From the NCBI GenBank assembly GCA_964631375.1, contig CAZVYQ010000012.1, positions 1 to 61,243 of the forward strand: a DNA stretch of 61,243 bases, written 5' to 3'. Under the pieces are notes generated by a model, which was given only the letters and a program-made list of their open reading frames with translations, was not told the origin of the DNA and did no database searches. Both the position numbers and the translations under genes were made by a program. Within the stretch, counting starts at the first letter, position 1. The number at the start of each line of letters is the position of its first letter. Positions 1-8,865 of the stretch are shown here, piece after piece. Source of the DNA: JAAYYM01 sp964631375 (GTDB lineage: Bacteria; Bacillota; Clostridia; Lachnospirales; Lachnospiraceae).

Positions 1-54
<54 letters not shown>

Positions 55-151
55 AGGTCAATACCACGTTTACATCACGTACGAGTGATATTATACGATG
101 ATTCCCGCAGTATTGTCAATATATAAATTTGCGTTTTGATTCTGTCGACAT

Positions 152-3100
152 TTATACTGATTCAAATGCCTTAAATAATGCCTTTGCAAGCAGATCCGGT
201 TTGATCGGCTTTGCTACATGAGCATTCATTCCGGCTGAAAGTACACGCGTGATGTCCTCATTAAATGCATCCGCAGTCTGTGCAATGATCTGGATTGTTT
301 TAGCTTCCGGATGTTCAGATTCTCGAATGATTTTTGTAGCCTCAAAGCCATCCATCACCGGCATCTGTACATCCATTAATATCGCATTATAATAACCCGG
401 TTCAGAACCTAAGAACTTATCAACAGCTACCTGTCCATTCTCCGCCAGATCGAACACGATATTAAACTTTTGCAGATACCCTCTTGCAACGATTTGGTTT
501 AACTCATTATCTTCTACGAGCAGCACTCTCTTGCCTGCAAAATCCCAGCCTCTTGGTTCTTCCTTAGGTTGTGCGATCTTACCTCCCGTCATTGTCATAA
601 AGATATCAAACAGAGAAGATTGAAAAAGTGGTTTAGAAACAAGCAGATTTGCACCTGCTGCCTTTGCACTCTCCCCCATCTGATGAAAATCATAGGCCGA
701 TGCGATAATCACAACTACATCATTGCCATACCTCTCCCTAACTCTTTTTGTTGTTTCCAATCCATTCATCTCAGGCATTCTCCAGTCAATCAGACATACA
801 TTGTATGGATCATTGGCTATCTGTGCCTGCTCCATCTTCCGGAGTGCTTCTTCACCTCCTGAAGCACAGGTAAATCGTATCTTCATACGTTTTAGGATCA
901 AACTCATATAATCAAGTTCCGATTTTACATCATCAATTGCCATTACATGCAGTTTGTCTACTGTATCCGGGAGTCTCAGGGTCTCTCCTACATTGCTCTT
1001 TTTAAATGGGATATCTACAATAAATCGAGTACCCTCACCCAACTTGCTCTCTACGCGGATGGTTCCATCCATCATACCAATCAGATTCTTCACAATGGAA
1101 AGACCCAATCCACTTCCTCCATATTTTCTGGCTGTTGTTGTACTTTCCTGTTCAAACGGTTTAAAGAGACGCTCCTGCATCTCACTGCTGATCCCATGAC
1201 CGGTATCTGAAACATCAAAACATATAAATACCTGTTCTTCATCCTCAGCCTTTTGAGATATCGTCAGCCAAATATGCCCCTCATCCGTAAATTTCACTGC
1301 ATTTCCCAACAGATTCATCAGAATCTGATTGATACGCAGTTCATCTCCGATCAACCATTCATCTGTAGGCATCAAAATCTTTGTTTCGTATTCTATTCCC
1401 TTTTGCTTACACTGCGATCCATATATATTTGTGATGGCTGAAACCAAATGTTTAAAGTTAAAAGGTGCCTGTGCGATTTTCATCTTTCCCGACTCAATCG
1501 AAGACATATCAAGAACATCATTAATCACTGATAGTAATTGCTTTGCTGCAATGTCTGAGCTGACCATGTAGTTTTCCATTGTTTCTCTGTCAGTCCCTTT
1601 GGCCAGTTCGATAAAACCTATAATGGCATTCAGAGGTGTCCGCATTTCGTGAGATACACGAGATAAAAACTGACTTTTTGCTGCATCTGCCTCTTCCGCC
1701 GTAGCAAGTGCGTTGGATAACAGTTCTGCATGACGCACTTCACTACGCCGCACTGCAGTTACGTCTGTGATTGTCACCATCAAAATCCCATAGATATAGT
1801 CTATATAGAAATATAACAAGGCCTTATCCTGGCGTTCACCGTTTTCATCTACGATAGTTGCATACAGTTGGTAGTTGGCATCCTCCTCAAGTCGTTCTGC
1901 AATATTCTCCATACCCGTCTCCAGTTTGAATGCCTCTCTGTCATTGTCATTCATATAGGAGGCTATTTCAGAGATCATATCGGTTTTTCCATACTCTGTT
2001 TCTGACCTGCTTAGCTTTCCGGCATCATCAACCCTGTACTGCATACAGTGACCGGTCTCCCTCTCAATACTGATAAAACCATCGCAATTTTCCAATGCCA
2101 CGCGTTTCATAATCTCACCCGACATATAATCATCAGTAATATCGTAGATATAACTAAAACATAATAGATGTCCGGTTCCCGGATGGTGAATCAGGATTAA
2201 ATCCAATCGAATCCAAATGATATGCTCACCCTGTCGCCATCTGCATTGAAAATGTTTTTCCACTTGTCCGTCTTCATAACTCTCTTTTAGTTTTTTAGAC
2301 GTCACTTGCCTCTGTACATCCTCGATCCATTGATCGGTCTGTAATTCGCTTATTTTTTGCTTCAGTACCTTCAGATAATCATCAGCAGACATTCCTTCTC
2401 TGATACCCTCAATGGTATCATCACTTTGTATCAATATATAATCAGATATATCAACGCAGGCGGTAAATAAAAGTCCTTCATCACGTTTCCCATTTCGTTT
2501 TAGTTCTTCCAGATAACGCTTTTCATTTCTCTTATCAACCAGCACTCTGTCCGTAACATCCAAAAACACCTCCTGAAACACCTTTCCCTGATCTGTCTCT
2601 ACAATATCCATGACACATTCAATATACGCCTCTGTTCTGTCACGTTTTGTAATCGATGTTGCATAAGCAATCGGAGCTGCATTTCGTGTGCATTGTTCAA
2701 ATTTCTGCTGCAATGCTTCACTGGCCTCTTCACTGATAACAGAATTGGGGATTTCTCCTATGATGGATTGATCATCTTCATAACCAAATATTTTGACACA
2801 TGCGGCATTACAATTTAATACTTTGTATGGTTTGTCATAACTGTACTGAATAATACTGCACGGAATGGTATCATACAGATGCTGCAAAAAATCATGATGC
2901 TGTTGTAAACTGTTTCTTAATTCTCTCTGCTGTCTGGTTCTCAATATCCTAATCACAAGCATTGACAGCATCACAATCACTAGGATACCCATTACCAAAA
3001 TCAAGATACCGTTCTTTGTCAGAAAATCACCTAACGTTTGCTTTGGTTCTGCCATCGCAGTACTGCTAACCATGATCTTATTGATCTCCTGTTCCGGTAT

Positions 3101-4534
3101 TGCAGTCAGAGCTTTATTTAATATAGATAATAGTCGTTCGTCATTTTCCTCATAAATGCCAAGACTGATGTTGTACTCTGTACCATGTAATACTGATGCA
3201 TGTAGATCCGAGTATTGTACATGATTCATCAGGTAACCTTCACACATACTGAATATATAAGTAAAGTCAGCATTCTTCTTATAAATCGCTCGAACACAGT
3301 CCTCTGCTGTATCATACATCAACAGCTTCTTATAACCCTGTTTCTTTGCCATTCCGGAAAACATAGGATGCTCCGTGGAAATTGCCACCACTGAATCATA
3401 GGAAAGAGTTTCATCATCTCTCATAACAACCGAAAATGAACTGCGCAAAAATGGTCTTGTCTGGCGAAGGTGCATTGCTTGTTCAACTGCAGGATTCTGA
3501 GCCATTGCTCCCACGATCTGGATCTCACCCTGCTCCATCTGAGAAAGCAGGATATCATCCTCCTCTCTCTTTACAAATTGAAACTGCAGACCGGTTAAGT
3601 CAGAAATTCTGTCATACAGATCCACCGTAAATCCACCATAAGACTTTGTTGTATCGTTATAGTATTCAATTGGTGCCATATTGGTAACGATTGCGACGTT
3701 TAGTGGTTTGGCTTCTTTAATATAAGCAGTCTCTTCTCGTGTCAACAGAAGATCTGTATTTTCATACAACCTGGAAAAATACTTCATTGAGAGATCGTCT
3801 ACAAAATTAGGATCATCAAAAGATAACTGCTCCTGTGCTTCTGACAGCTCGCTAATATATCGACTGTCCTCATCTCCCATGATATAAGCTGGCGAAACGC
3901 CAAAGTTACCGATCAGTTTCAATGGTTCTGTAACAGAATAATTCACCAGAGCAATCGCATCAACTTCTCCCTTTTTTAGTGCCTCAATCGCTGATTCGTT
4001 TCTGGCATATGTCTCTAATTGATAATCGAAATGATGCTTCTCTGCATATTTCTCAAAATAGTCAATCTCCCCACTGCTTTCCAACATCCCAATCCTGATT
4101 CCATCAAATGCCAAGAAGTCCTCATAATAAAGATCTGTTGACTGTAATGTGTATAAGTTCATCTGTTCATCGCAGATTGAGTATAGAGAAAAATCAAAAT
4201 CTGACTGACGATCCTCAGTCACTCGTGCTACACAGTACAAGTCGACTTCACCATTCTTGACTGCCTGAAACGCCGTTGGCCAATCCATATCAATAAACTG
4301 ATAGTTCCAACCAGTGTATTTCGCAATTCTGTTTAGATAGTCCACTCCATATCCTGAGTATTCTCCGTCTCCATCCCGACTGAAAAAGCTCTCGTAATCA
4401 ATATAGGCGACAGATACTGTATCTTCCGGTTCATCCATTGCCAACACAAGAACAGGGTGTAGTAGAAGTCCTGTAAGCAGCACATATGTGGCTGCCAGTA
4501 CCATCCGTTTCGTAATCATTTTTATCTTACTCAT
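152..4534 (-). CDS. Hybrid sensor histidine kinase with two solute-binding-protein sensor domains and two receiver domains
   Basis: A 1460-aa membrane sensor kinase. Residues about 11-33 form a signal/anchor helix. Residues about 38-265 and 275-490 are two tandem SBP_bac_3-like domains outside the membrane, which in related proteins bind amino-acid-like ligands. A membrane helix (about 508-530) follows, then PAS-like regions (about 550-665 and 680-930), HisKA with phosphoacceptor His962 in SHEMRTPLN, and HATPase (N box around 1078, GGSGLGLS at 1139-1146). Two receiver domains carry Asp1250 and Asp1388. The start is set by AAGGGTGAT just upstream; an ATG 27 codons earlier lacks a ribosome site. 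No response regulator or transporter is adjacent, so output is probably by phosphorelay to an unlinked partner. The ligand is unknown. Confidence 0.93.
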   Translation of the reverse strand: MSKIKMITKRMVLAATYVLLTGLLLHPVLVLAMDEPEDTVSVAYIDYESFFSRDGDGEYSGYGVDYLNRIAKYTGWNYQFIDMDWPTAFQAVKNGEVDLYCVARVTEDRQSDFDFSLYSICDEQMNLYTLQSTDLYYEDFLAFDGIRIGMLESSGEIDYFEKYAEKHHFDYQLETYARNESAIEALKKGEVDAIALVNYSVTEPLKLIGNFGVSPAYIMGDEDSRYISELSEAQEQLSFDDPNFVDDLSMKYFSRLYENTDLLLTREETAYIKEAKPLNVAIVTNMAPIEYYNDTTKSYGGFTVDLYDRISDLTGLQFQFVKREEDDILLSQMEQGEIQIVGAMAQNPAVEQAMHLRQTRPFLRSSFSVVMRDDETLSYDSVVAISTEHPMFSGMAKKQGYKKLLMYDTAEDCVRAIYKKNADFTYIFSMCEGYLMNHVQYSDLHASVLHGTEYNISLGIYEENDERLLSILNKALTAIPEQEINKIMVSSTAMAEPKQTLGDFLTKNGILILVMGILVIVMLSMLVIRILRTRQQRELRNSLQQHHDFLQHLYDTIPCSIIQYSYDKPYKVLNCNAACVKIFGYEDDQSIIGEIPNSVISEEASEALQQKFEQCTRNAAPIAYATSITKRDRTEAYIECVMDIVETDQGKVFQEVFLDVTDRVLVDKRNEKRYLEELKRNGKRDEGLLFTACVDISDYILIQSDDTIEGIREGMSADDYLKVLKQKISELQTDQWIEDVQRQVTSKKLKESYEDGQVEKHFQCRWRQGEHIIWIRLDLILIHHPGTGHLLCFSYIYDITDDYMSGEIMKRVALENCDGFISIERETGHCMQYRVDDAGKLSRSETEYGKTDMISEIASYMNDNDREAFKLETGMENIAERLEEDANYQLYATIVDENGERQDKALLYFYIDYIYGILMVTITDVTAVRRSEVRHAELLSNALATAEEADAAKSQFLSRVSHEMRTPLNAIIGFIELAKGTDRETMENYMVSSDIAAKQLLSVINDVLDMSSIESGKMKIAQAPFNFKHLVSAITNIYGSQCKQKGIEYETKILMPTDEWLIGDELRINQILMNLLGNAVKFTDEGHIWLTISQKAEDEEQVFICFDVSDTGHGISSEMQERLFKPFEQESTTTARKYGGSGLGLSIVKNLIGMMDGTIRVESKLGEGTRFIVDIPFKKSNVGETLRLPDTVDKLHVMAIDDVKSELDYMSLILKRMKIRFTCASGGEEALRKMEQAQIANDPYNVCLIDWRMPEMNGLETTKRVRERYGNDVVVIIASAYDFHQMGESAKAAGANLLVSKPLFQSSLFDIFMTMTGGKIAQPKEEPRGWDFAGKRVLLVEDNELNQIVARGYLQKFNIVFDLAENGQVAVDKFLGSEPGYYNAILMDVQMPVMDGFEATKIIRESEHPEAKTIQIIAQTADAFNEDITRVLSAGMNAHVAKPIKPDLLAKALFKAFESV

Positions 4535-4704
4535 ATCATCACCCTTTACATCTGGTTGACCAGTTGGCAGACATTTCTGTTTCTCATAAAACGAGTGGCA
4601 GATAATATTAAACATCGTAATATTATTGTATAATAATTAATCACATAATACAACTTGTTTCAGTCTATTTTGATGATGATAAGAGTTTTTTGCACAACAA
4701 AAAA

Positions 4705-4775
4705 AGCGGGTGATGGGAATCGAACCCACGTGTCCAGCTTGGAAGGCTGGTGTTCTACCATTGAACTACACCCGC
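4705..4775 (-). tRNA. tRNA-Gly(TCC)
   Basis: A 71-nt cloverleaf on the minus strand. The acceptor strands are GCGGGTG and CACCCGC, the D arm starts TAGTTC, the anticodon stem is CCAGC/GCTGG with loop CTTCCAA (anticodon TCC), and the T arm contains GTTCGATTC. No CCA is encoded. It lies 7 nt after tRNA-Pro and is probably on the same transcript. Confidence 0.95.
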
Positions 4776-4782
4776 ATTTACG

Positions 4783-4857
4783 TCGGGGTGACAGGATTCG
4801 AACCTGCGACCTCCTGGTCCCAAACCAGGCGCTCTAGCCAAGCTGAGCCACACCCCG
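4783..4857 (-). tRNA. tRNA-Pro(TGG)
   Basis: Cloverleaf on the minus strand with acceptor strands CGGGGTG/CACCCCG, a D arm (TGGCTC...GAGC), an anticodon stem CCTGG/CCAGG with loop TTTGGGA (anticodon TGG), and a T arm with GTTCGAATC. It is the first gene of the tRNA-Pro/tRNA-Gly pair behind the promoter at 4897-4925. Confidence 0.95.
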
Positions 4858-4896
4858 TATTACTGATAATCAACGCCTTTTTCTGACGCAAGGTAT

Positions 4897-4925
4897 ATTA
4901 TATATTAGGAAAGAAATAATGTCAA
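4897..4925 (-). promoter_or_regulatory. Consensus sigma-A promoter for the tRNA-Pro/tRNA-Gly pair
   Basis: On the minus strand TTGACA (4920-4925), a 17-bp spacer and TATAAT (4897-4902) match the housekeeping consensus exactly. The promoter sits just beyond the stop codon of the RdgB-phosphodiesterase gene and points at the tRNAs, as expected for stable-RNA genes. Confidence 0.85.
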
Positions 4926-4934
4926 CCGCATTTT

Positions 4935-6032
4935 TCACAGGTATTGAAGCGTGAAATGAGCCTCTCCGTGTCGATCTATTTCCATGATAATGTAGGAGGG
5001 CTTACGTCCCTCCTGCCGAGGGTATGTCAGGCTGCCGGGGTTCAGTAATGTGATATTCCCGACCCGTTCAACCTTTGGCATATGTACATGACCATACATG
5101 ACGATATCAGCACCCTCTGCCTTTGCTGCCGCCAGTAAACTGCTATTCCCATAATGTACCCCATGATGGTGTCCATGGGTCATAAATACCTTGTATTTCC
5201 CAAGATAAAAAGTTTTTTGATCGTCATAGCCATAGAAAACATCATTATTTCCCGCAACCACCTGCATCGGACATTCTGCTGCAAGTTCAATGTGCATGTC
5301 TTCTCCCTCTATATCACCGCAATGAATCAACAGATCGATTGGCTTTACCTTTTCCAAAACCCGAAGCAGATTCCCACTTTGTCTATGGGTATCGCTGACA
5401 ATCAATATCTTTGCACTGTTTAAAATTCCATTTTCCTTTAGCTTCTCCCTCATGGCACGCAGTGCCTTTCCTCGGTGACTGACCTCGTTCTTTTTGTCAG
5501 CAGACAATTCTGCAGTCGTGCAATGATATTCAGGTACATAAAAAATAGGATCGTAGCCAAATCCATTCTCGCCACTTTCCTCATAGCCGATCCTACCCTC
5601 GATGGTACCTCTGGTTGTCAAAATTGTTCCATCCGGTAGTGCCGCTGCAATTGCACAGACAAACCGTGCTGTCCTATGTTCATCCGGTACGCCTTGCAGT
5701 CGTTGTATCAAAACCATATTCTTTTCTCTGTAGGATGTGTGTTCACCAAGGAATCGTGCAGAATAGATCCCCGGTTCTCCATTCAGATAATCGATTTCCA
5801 GACCCGAATCATCTGCTAAAGTCAACAGCCCTGTTTCCTCCATAATGGTTTTTGCTTTGATGACCGCATTTTCTTCAAAGGTAGTCCCATCCTCGATGAT
5901 CTCAGTGGTGATTCCGGCTTCTGCCAGAGACAGAACATCAACATTCATGTCTCCCAGTACCATACGAATCTCTCGCATTTTTCCTTCATTGGTTGTCGCA
6001 AATATTATTTTTTTCCTAATTGGATGATTCAT
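4935..6032 (-). CDS. Fused XTP/dITP diphosphatase (RdgB/HAM1) and YfcE/MJ0936-type phosphodiesterase
   Basis: 365 aa with two enzymes in one chain. Residues 1-200 are a full RdgB/HAM1 domain (FATTNEGK near the N-terminus, LADDSGLEID at 72-81, GFGYDPIF at 158-165), which hydrolyses non-canonical purine triphosphates to monophosphates. Residues 207-365 are a calcineurin-like YfcE-type phosphodiesterase with SDTH (Asp214, His216), CGD (Asp240), GNND (261-264), GHHH (287-290) and GHVH (314-317). Both active sites look intact. The start overlaps the end of the amidase gene by 17 bp, with AAGGTGAAGGA as ribosome site, so the genes are translationally coupled. RdgB is usually a 200-aa stand-alone enzyme. 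Confidence 0.93.
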   Translation of the reverse strand: MNHPIRKKIIFATTNEGKMREIRMVLGDMNVDVLSLAEAGITTEIIEDGTTFEENAVIKAKTIMEETGLLTLADDSGLEIDYLNGEPGIYSARFLGEHTSYREKNMVLIQRLQGVPDEHRTARFVCAIAAALPDGTILTTRGTIEGRIGYEESGENGFGYDPIFYVPEYHCTTAELSADKKNEVSHRGKALRAMREKLKENGILNSAKILIVSDTHRQSGNLLRVLEKVKPIDLLIHCGDIEGEDMHIELAAECPMQVVAGNNDVFYGYDDQKTFYLGKYKVFMTHGHHHGVHYGNSSLLAAAKAEGADIVMYGHVHMPKVERVGNITLLNPGSLTYPRQEGRKPSYIIMEIDRHGEAHFTLQYL

Positions 6033-7107
6033 TTTCCTTCACCTTACTGACTGATTTCCCGATGGATTGATATGTTTTTACGATACCGTCGTACAAGCCA
6101 CGGGCAATTTTCTCCTGATAAGCATCCGATGCCAGCTGCATGGCTTCCTGTTTATTGGTCAGGTATCCCACCTCCATCATTGCCGATGGTATCCCAAGAC
6201 TGTATAACAATTCTATGTTCCCTGTATCTTCAATGATTCCTTGATCATTGCCACCCGTCATTTTGACAACCGACTGTTGGAGACACTCGGCCAGTATTTC
6301 TCCTGTCAGTCCATTGTCAGCGTTCATATGATCATAGTATGTCATAATTCCGGTCGTCACATGAGACTTCGCATCAGCATTTGTATGAATAGAGAGATAC
6401 AGATCTGCCTGAGCCTCCTTTACAATCCCGGTACGCTGCTGTTCCTCAACATCCAGATCACCGATTCGTGTATAATACACCTTGATATCAGTCTGATCCA
6501 GCATCCTTTTCAGTTTGTCTACAACTCCCAGTGCCACATCCTTTTCACTGATTCCATATGATACAGAGCCTGTAGATGTGCCACCATGACCTGCATCCAC
6601 CACCATAACCTTATCGTACATTTCATGAACCGGTGTCAAAGAGAGTCTCAATTCATCCAAATGATAACTGATATGATATTCACACAATTCATCCAATACC
6701 AGATAAATCTTTGTGACTTGCTCCTGCGTATCGTAGTATACAGCCTGAATATGTTTGGAGTTTCCATCCAGATTTTTGCCATGATAAAAGGCTGCATTTG
6801 CCTTTTGTGAGGAAATGATCAGTGTTTTGTTCATATAGTCATTTTCTATGGTAACATCTGATTCTGTTGTTCCTGCCGGTTGTGGGATTACCAGATAATC
6901 TTTCTCTGTCTGATCCTCCTGCGTGCTTTGTGCCTTGGCCTCCTGAGTGATCAAGCTTCTCAGAAAGTCTGAGTGATCTCTTCCATACAGATAAATACCC
7001 ATGACCACAAGCGCAGTCAGTGACAGTATGGAACTGATCGTAAATAATTTCTTAATTAGTTGTTCTTCCAATGACGTGCTCCTTGTATATCTATTGCCCT
7101 TTTCCAT
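6016..7107 (-). CDS. Membrane-anchored N-acetylmuramoyl-L-alanine amidase (Amidase_3)
   Basis: 363 aa. It has a short basic N-terminus, one membrane helix (about 19-41), an uncharacterised extracytoplasmic region (about 45-160), and an Amidase_3 zinc amidase domain (165-350) that cleaves the amide bond between muramic acid and the stem peptide. The expected metal and catalytic residues are present: His174 in DAGHGG, Glu188, His241 in SIHTNAD and Glu312 in MEVGYLTN. It overlaps the preceding methyltransferase gene by 17 bp and the following RdgB fusion gene by 17 bp, so all three form one tightly coupled operon. A role in cell-wall turnover or cell separation is inferred; no choline- or SH3-type wall-binding domain is present. 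Confidence 0.92.
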   Translation of the reverse strand: MEKGNRYTRSTSLEEQLIKKLFTISSILSLTALVVMGIYLYGRDHSDFLRSLITQEAKAQSTQEDQTEKDYLVIPQPAGTTESDVTIENDYMNKTLIISSQKANAAFYHGKNLDGNSKHIQAVYYDTQEQVTKIYLVLDELCEYHISYHLDELRLSLTPVHEMYDKVMVVDAGHGGTSTGSVSYGISEKDVALGVVDKLKRMLDQTDIKVYYTRIGDLDVEEQQRTGIVKEAQADLYLSIHTNADAKSHVTTGIMTYYDHMNADNGLTGEILAECLQQSVVKMTGGNDQGIIEDTGNIELLYSLGIPSAMMEVGYLTNKQEAMQLASDAYQEKIARGLYDGIVKTYQSIGKSVSKVKENESSN

Positions 7108-8245
7108 TCTTTGGAGGCTTTGGGCCCATAAACTGATAATAGTAGGTCTTCATCATACCATTATAGATTTTTCTGTTTTTATCAGCTTTTCTGCCCATAT
7201 CTTTCTCTACATCCTCATATCCGGTAATGATGTAGGCAGACCATGAATCCAGTCGTTTGTATGCCTCACCAAATTCCTTGTAAAGTGCAGGCAGCAATTC
7301 TTTATCGCCTATACGCTCTCCATATGGTGGATTTGTAATCAAAAATCCATATTTCTTTGCATGCGACAGATTCTTAACAGGACGCTGTTGAAAATGAATC
7401 AGCTTCTCCACTCCGGCAAGTTCTGCATTTTCTCTCGCCGACTTTACGATCTCGTCATCAATGTCATAACCCTGTATATCTACATCAACATTCAGATCGA
7501 CCATCTCATTTGCCTCATCAATACAGTCATACCATACTTTTTTGCTTACCAGATGTGCCCAGTTCTCTGCTGTAAAGGAACGATTCATACCTGGTGCCAT
7601 GCCTGCAGCCATCATAGCTGCTTCAATCGGAAATGTCCCGCTTCCGCAAAAGGGATCCACCAAAATTCTGTCTCTTCTCCATGGAGTCAGCATGATGAGT
7701 GCAGCTGCCAGATTTTCTGCAATCGGTGCCTTGCTGACAAGCTTGCGGTATCCACGTTTATGAAGTGATTCTCCACTCGTATCCAAGCCTATTGTGACCT
7801 CATCCTTCATTAAGAATACCCTCAAGGGATAACTGTTCCCTTCCTCATTAAACCAGGATACCTGATAGACCTGTTTTAAATGTTCAACTATCGCCTTTTT
7901 CATAATGGATTGAATATCGCTTGGACTGTACAATTTGCTTTTAACGCTTGCTGCTTTGGCTACCCAAAACTTCCCATCCTGATCGATATAGTCTTCCCAT
8001 GCGATTGCTTTTGTTCGCTCAAACAGTTCATCATAGGTTGTTGCCTGAAAGCATGCGATTTTAATTAAAATCCGCTCAGGAGTTCTCAGAAACACATTAG
8101 CCCTTGCAATTGCTTCCTCATCACCTATAAATGTAACTCTGCCATCCTCTACTCTGGATATATCATAGCCTAATTCAATGATTTCTTTTTTTAAAACAGC
8201 CTCCATGCCAAAATGACAGGGAGCAATCAATTCATAATGATTCAT
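7091..8245 (-). CDS. THUMP-domain class I SAM-dependent RNA methyltransferase (RlmL-N/YpsC family)
   Basis: 384 aa. The N-terminal half carries a ferredoxin-like/THUMP RNA-binding region (to about residue 155). The C-terminal half is a Rossmann methyltransferase with the SAM motif VDPFCGSGTFPIEA and the catalytic NPPYGERIG, typical of guanine-N2 methyltransferases that act on 23S rRNA (RlmL N-terminal half; YpsC in Bacillus). The start at 8245 follows ACGGAGGTTTT; an in-frame ATG 12 codons upstream lacks a ribosome site. It is the first gene of the operon with the amidase and the RdgB fusion. The long upstream leader (8246-8460) is strongly structured. The exact target base is not deducible. 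Confidence 0.92.
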   Translation of the reverse strand: MNHYELIAPCHFGMEAVLKKEIIELGYDISRVEDGRVTFIGDEEAIARANVFLRTPERILIKIACFQATTYDELFERTKAIAWEDYIDQDGKFWVAKAASVKSKLYSPSDIQSIMKKAIVEHLKQVYQVSWFNEEGNSYPLRVFLMKDEVTIGLDTSGESLHKRGYRKLVSKAPIAENLAAALIMLTPWRRDRILVDPFCGSGTFPIEAAMMAAGMAPGMNRSFTAENWAHLVSKKVWYDCIDEANEMVDLNVDVDIQGYDIDDEIVKSARENAELAGVEKLIHFQQRPVKNLSHAKKYGFLITNPPYGERIGDKELLPALYKEFGEAYKRLDSWSAYIITGYEDVEKDMGRKADKNRKIYNGMMKTYYYQFMGPKPPKNGKGQ

Positions 8246-8271
8246 AAAACCTCCGTTTGGCTTCTCGCCAC

Positions 8272-8460
8272 ATAAAATCATACAGGAAACACCCTATAAA
8301 TGCAAGCATTCATCAGCGTTTCCCGTATGATTTTGAATGGCTGTTTAAAAAATAACAGTTTTGAGGCCTGTGGGGGAACCACAGGCCTCGATGAGGGGAG
8401 TATAAATAATTAATAAGGGGTCGTAAAGAAGAATTCTTTGAAGGGTAAATTCTTCCTACA
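8272..8460 (-). ncRNA. Structured leader or small RNA with three hairpins, unassigned
   Basis: Transcription from the promoter at 8466-8494 would give a roughly 190-nt RNA before the methyltransferase gene. Three stems are visible: 8-bp GAAGAATT (8428-8435 with 8448-8455); 11-bp GAGGCCTGTGG (8363-8373 with 8379-8389, 5-nt loop); and a 17-bp arm pair (8274-8290 with 8318-8334) that pairs completely in the minus-strand RNA with one G-U and ends in TTTT, terminator-like. No convincing reading frame lies inside. It could be a free small RNA, an attenuator of the downstream operon, or both. It does not match a riboswitch class I recognise. Confidence 0.5.
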
Positions 8461-8465
8461 TGCAT

Positions 8466-8494
8466 ATTATAATACACAATTGCCCAATTTGCAA
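8466..8494 (-). promoter_or_regulatory. Sigma-A promoter upstream of structured RNA and rRNA-methyltransferase operon
   Basis: The minus strand has TTGCAA (8489-8494), a 17-bp spacer and TATAAT (8466-8471). The predicted start is near 8459, about 215 nt before the methyltransferase start codon. Confidence 0.7.
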
Positions 8495-8622
8495 CGTTTT
8501 TTTGCAAATTTTTAGTACTATTGCCCTAATAACAAGATGTTGTAAAAATTTTATGAATAAAAAGCATATTTAGTGAAACAATAGATGATGTAACAAGAAA
8601 ATTCTTTTAGGAGGATTGACAG

Positions 8623-8784
8623 ATGTCAAAAAATGATAACAACTACGACAGCAACAATCAGAACAGCAGCAACAACAACCAGAACAACAAGAACCAGAAT
8701 CAAAATCAGAATCAGAACCAGAATCAGAACAAGTCCAGCAACAATTCCAACAAGAGCAGTAACTGCAACAACAGCAATTACTAA
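8623..8784 (+). CDS. Small Asn/Gln-rich low-complexity protein, 53 aa
   Basis: A 53-codon frame with a strong ribosome site (AGGAGG, 8 nt before ATG) and its own terminator directly after the stop, so it is very probably expressed. Composition is extreme: 25 Asn and 8 Gln (62 percent), with Ser, Lys, two Tyr and a single Cys near the C-terminus; the middle is a run of alternating Gln-Asn. There is no signal peptide, membrane helix or globular domain. The family and function are not recognised. The composition resembles prion-like or amyloid-forming sequences and some spore-coat proteins. Codons are mostly AAC/AAT/CAG/CAA, so simple repeat expansion could have contributed. Confidence 0.75.
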   Translation: MSKNDNNYDSNNQNSSNNNQNNKNQNQNQNQNQNQNKSSNNSNKSSNCNNSNY

Positions 8785-8787
8785 TCA

Positions 8788-8821
8788 AAGGGCAGCAGAC
8801 AGAACGTCTGCTGCCTTTTTT
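8788..8821 (+). terminator. Rho-independent terminator after the Asn/Gln-rich protein gene
   Basis: A perfect 10-bp GC-rich stem GGCAGCAGAC/GTCTGCTGCC with loop AGAAC is followed by six T. It starts 4 nt after the stop codon at 8784. Confidence 0.92.
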
Positions 8822-8865
8822 GAATACCTTAGTAATATACAGGATGAAGGGAGCTGCTATGCTGA

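Noticed and set aside
8313..8507. 64-codon minus frame in the methyltransferase leader
   Set aside because: It runs through the promoter and all hairpins, has no ribosome site and spans the predicted start of transcription.
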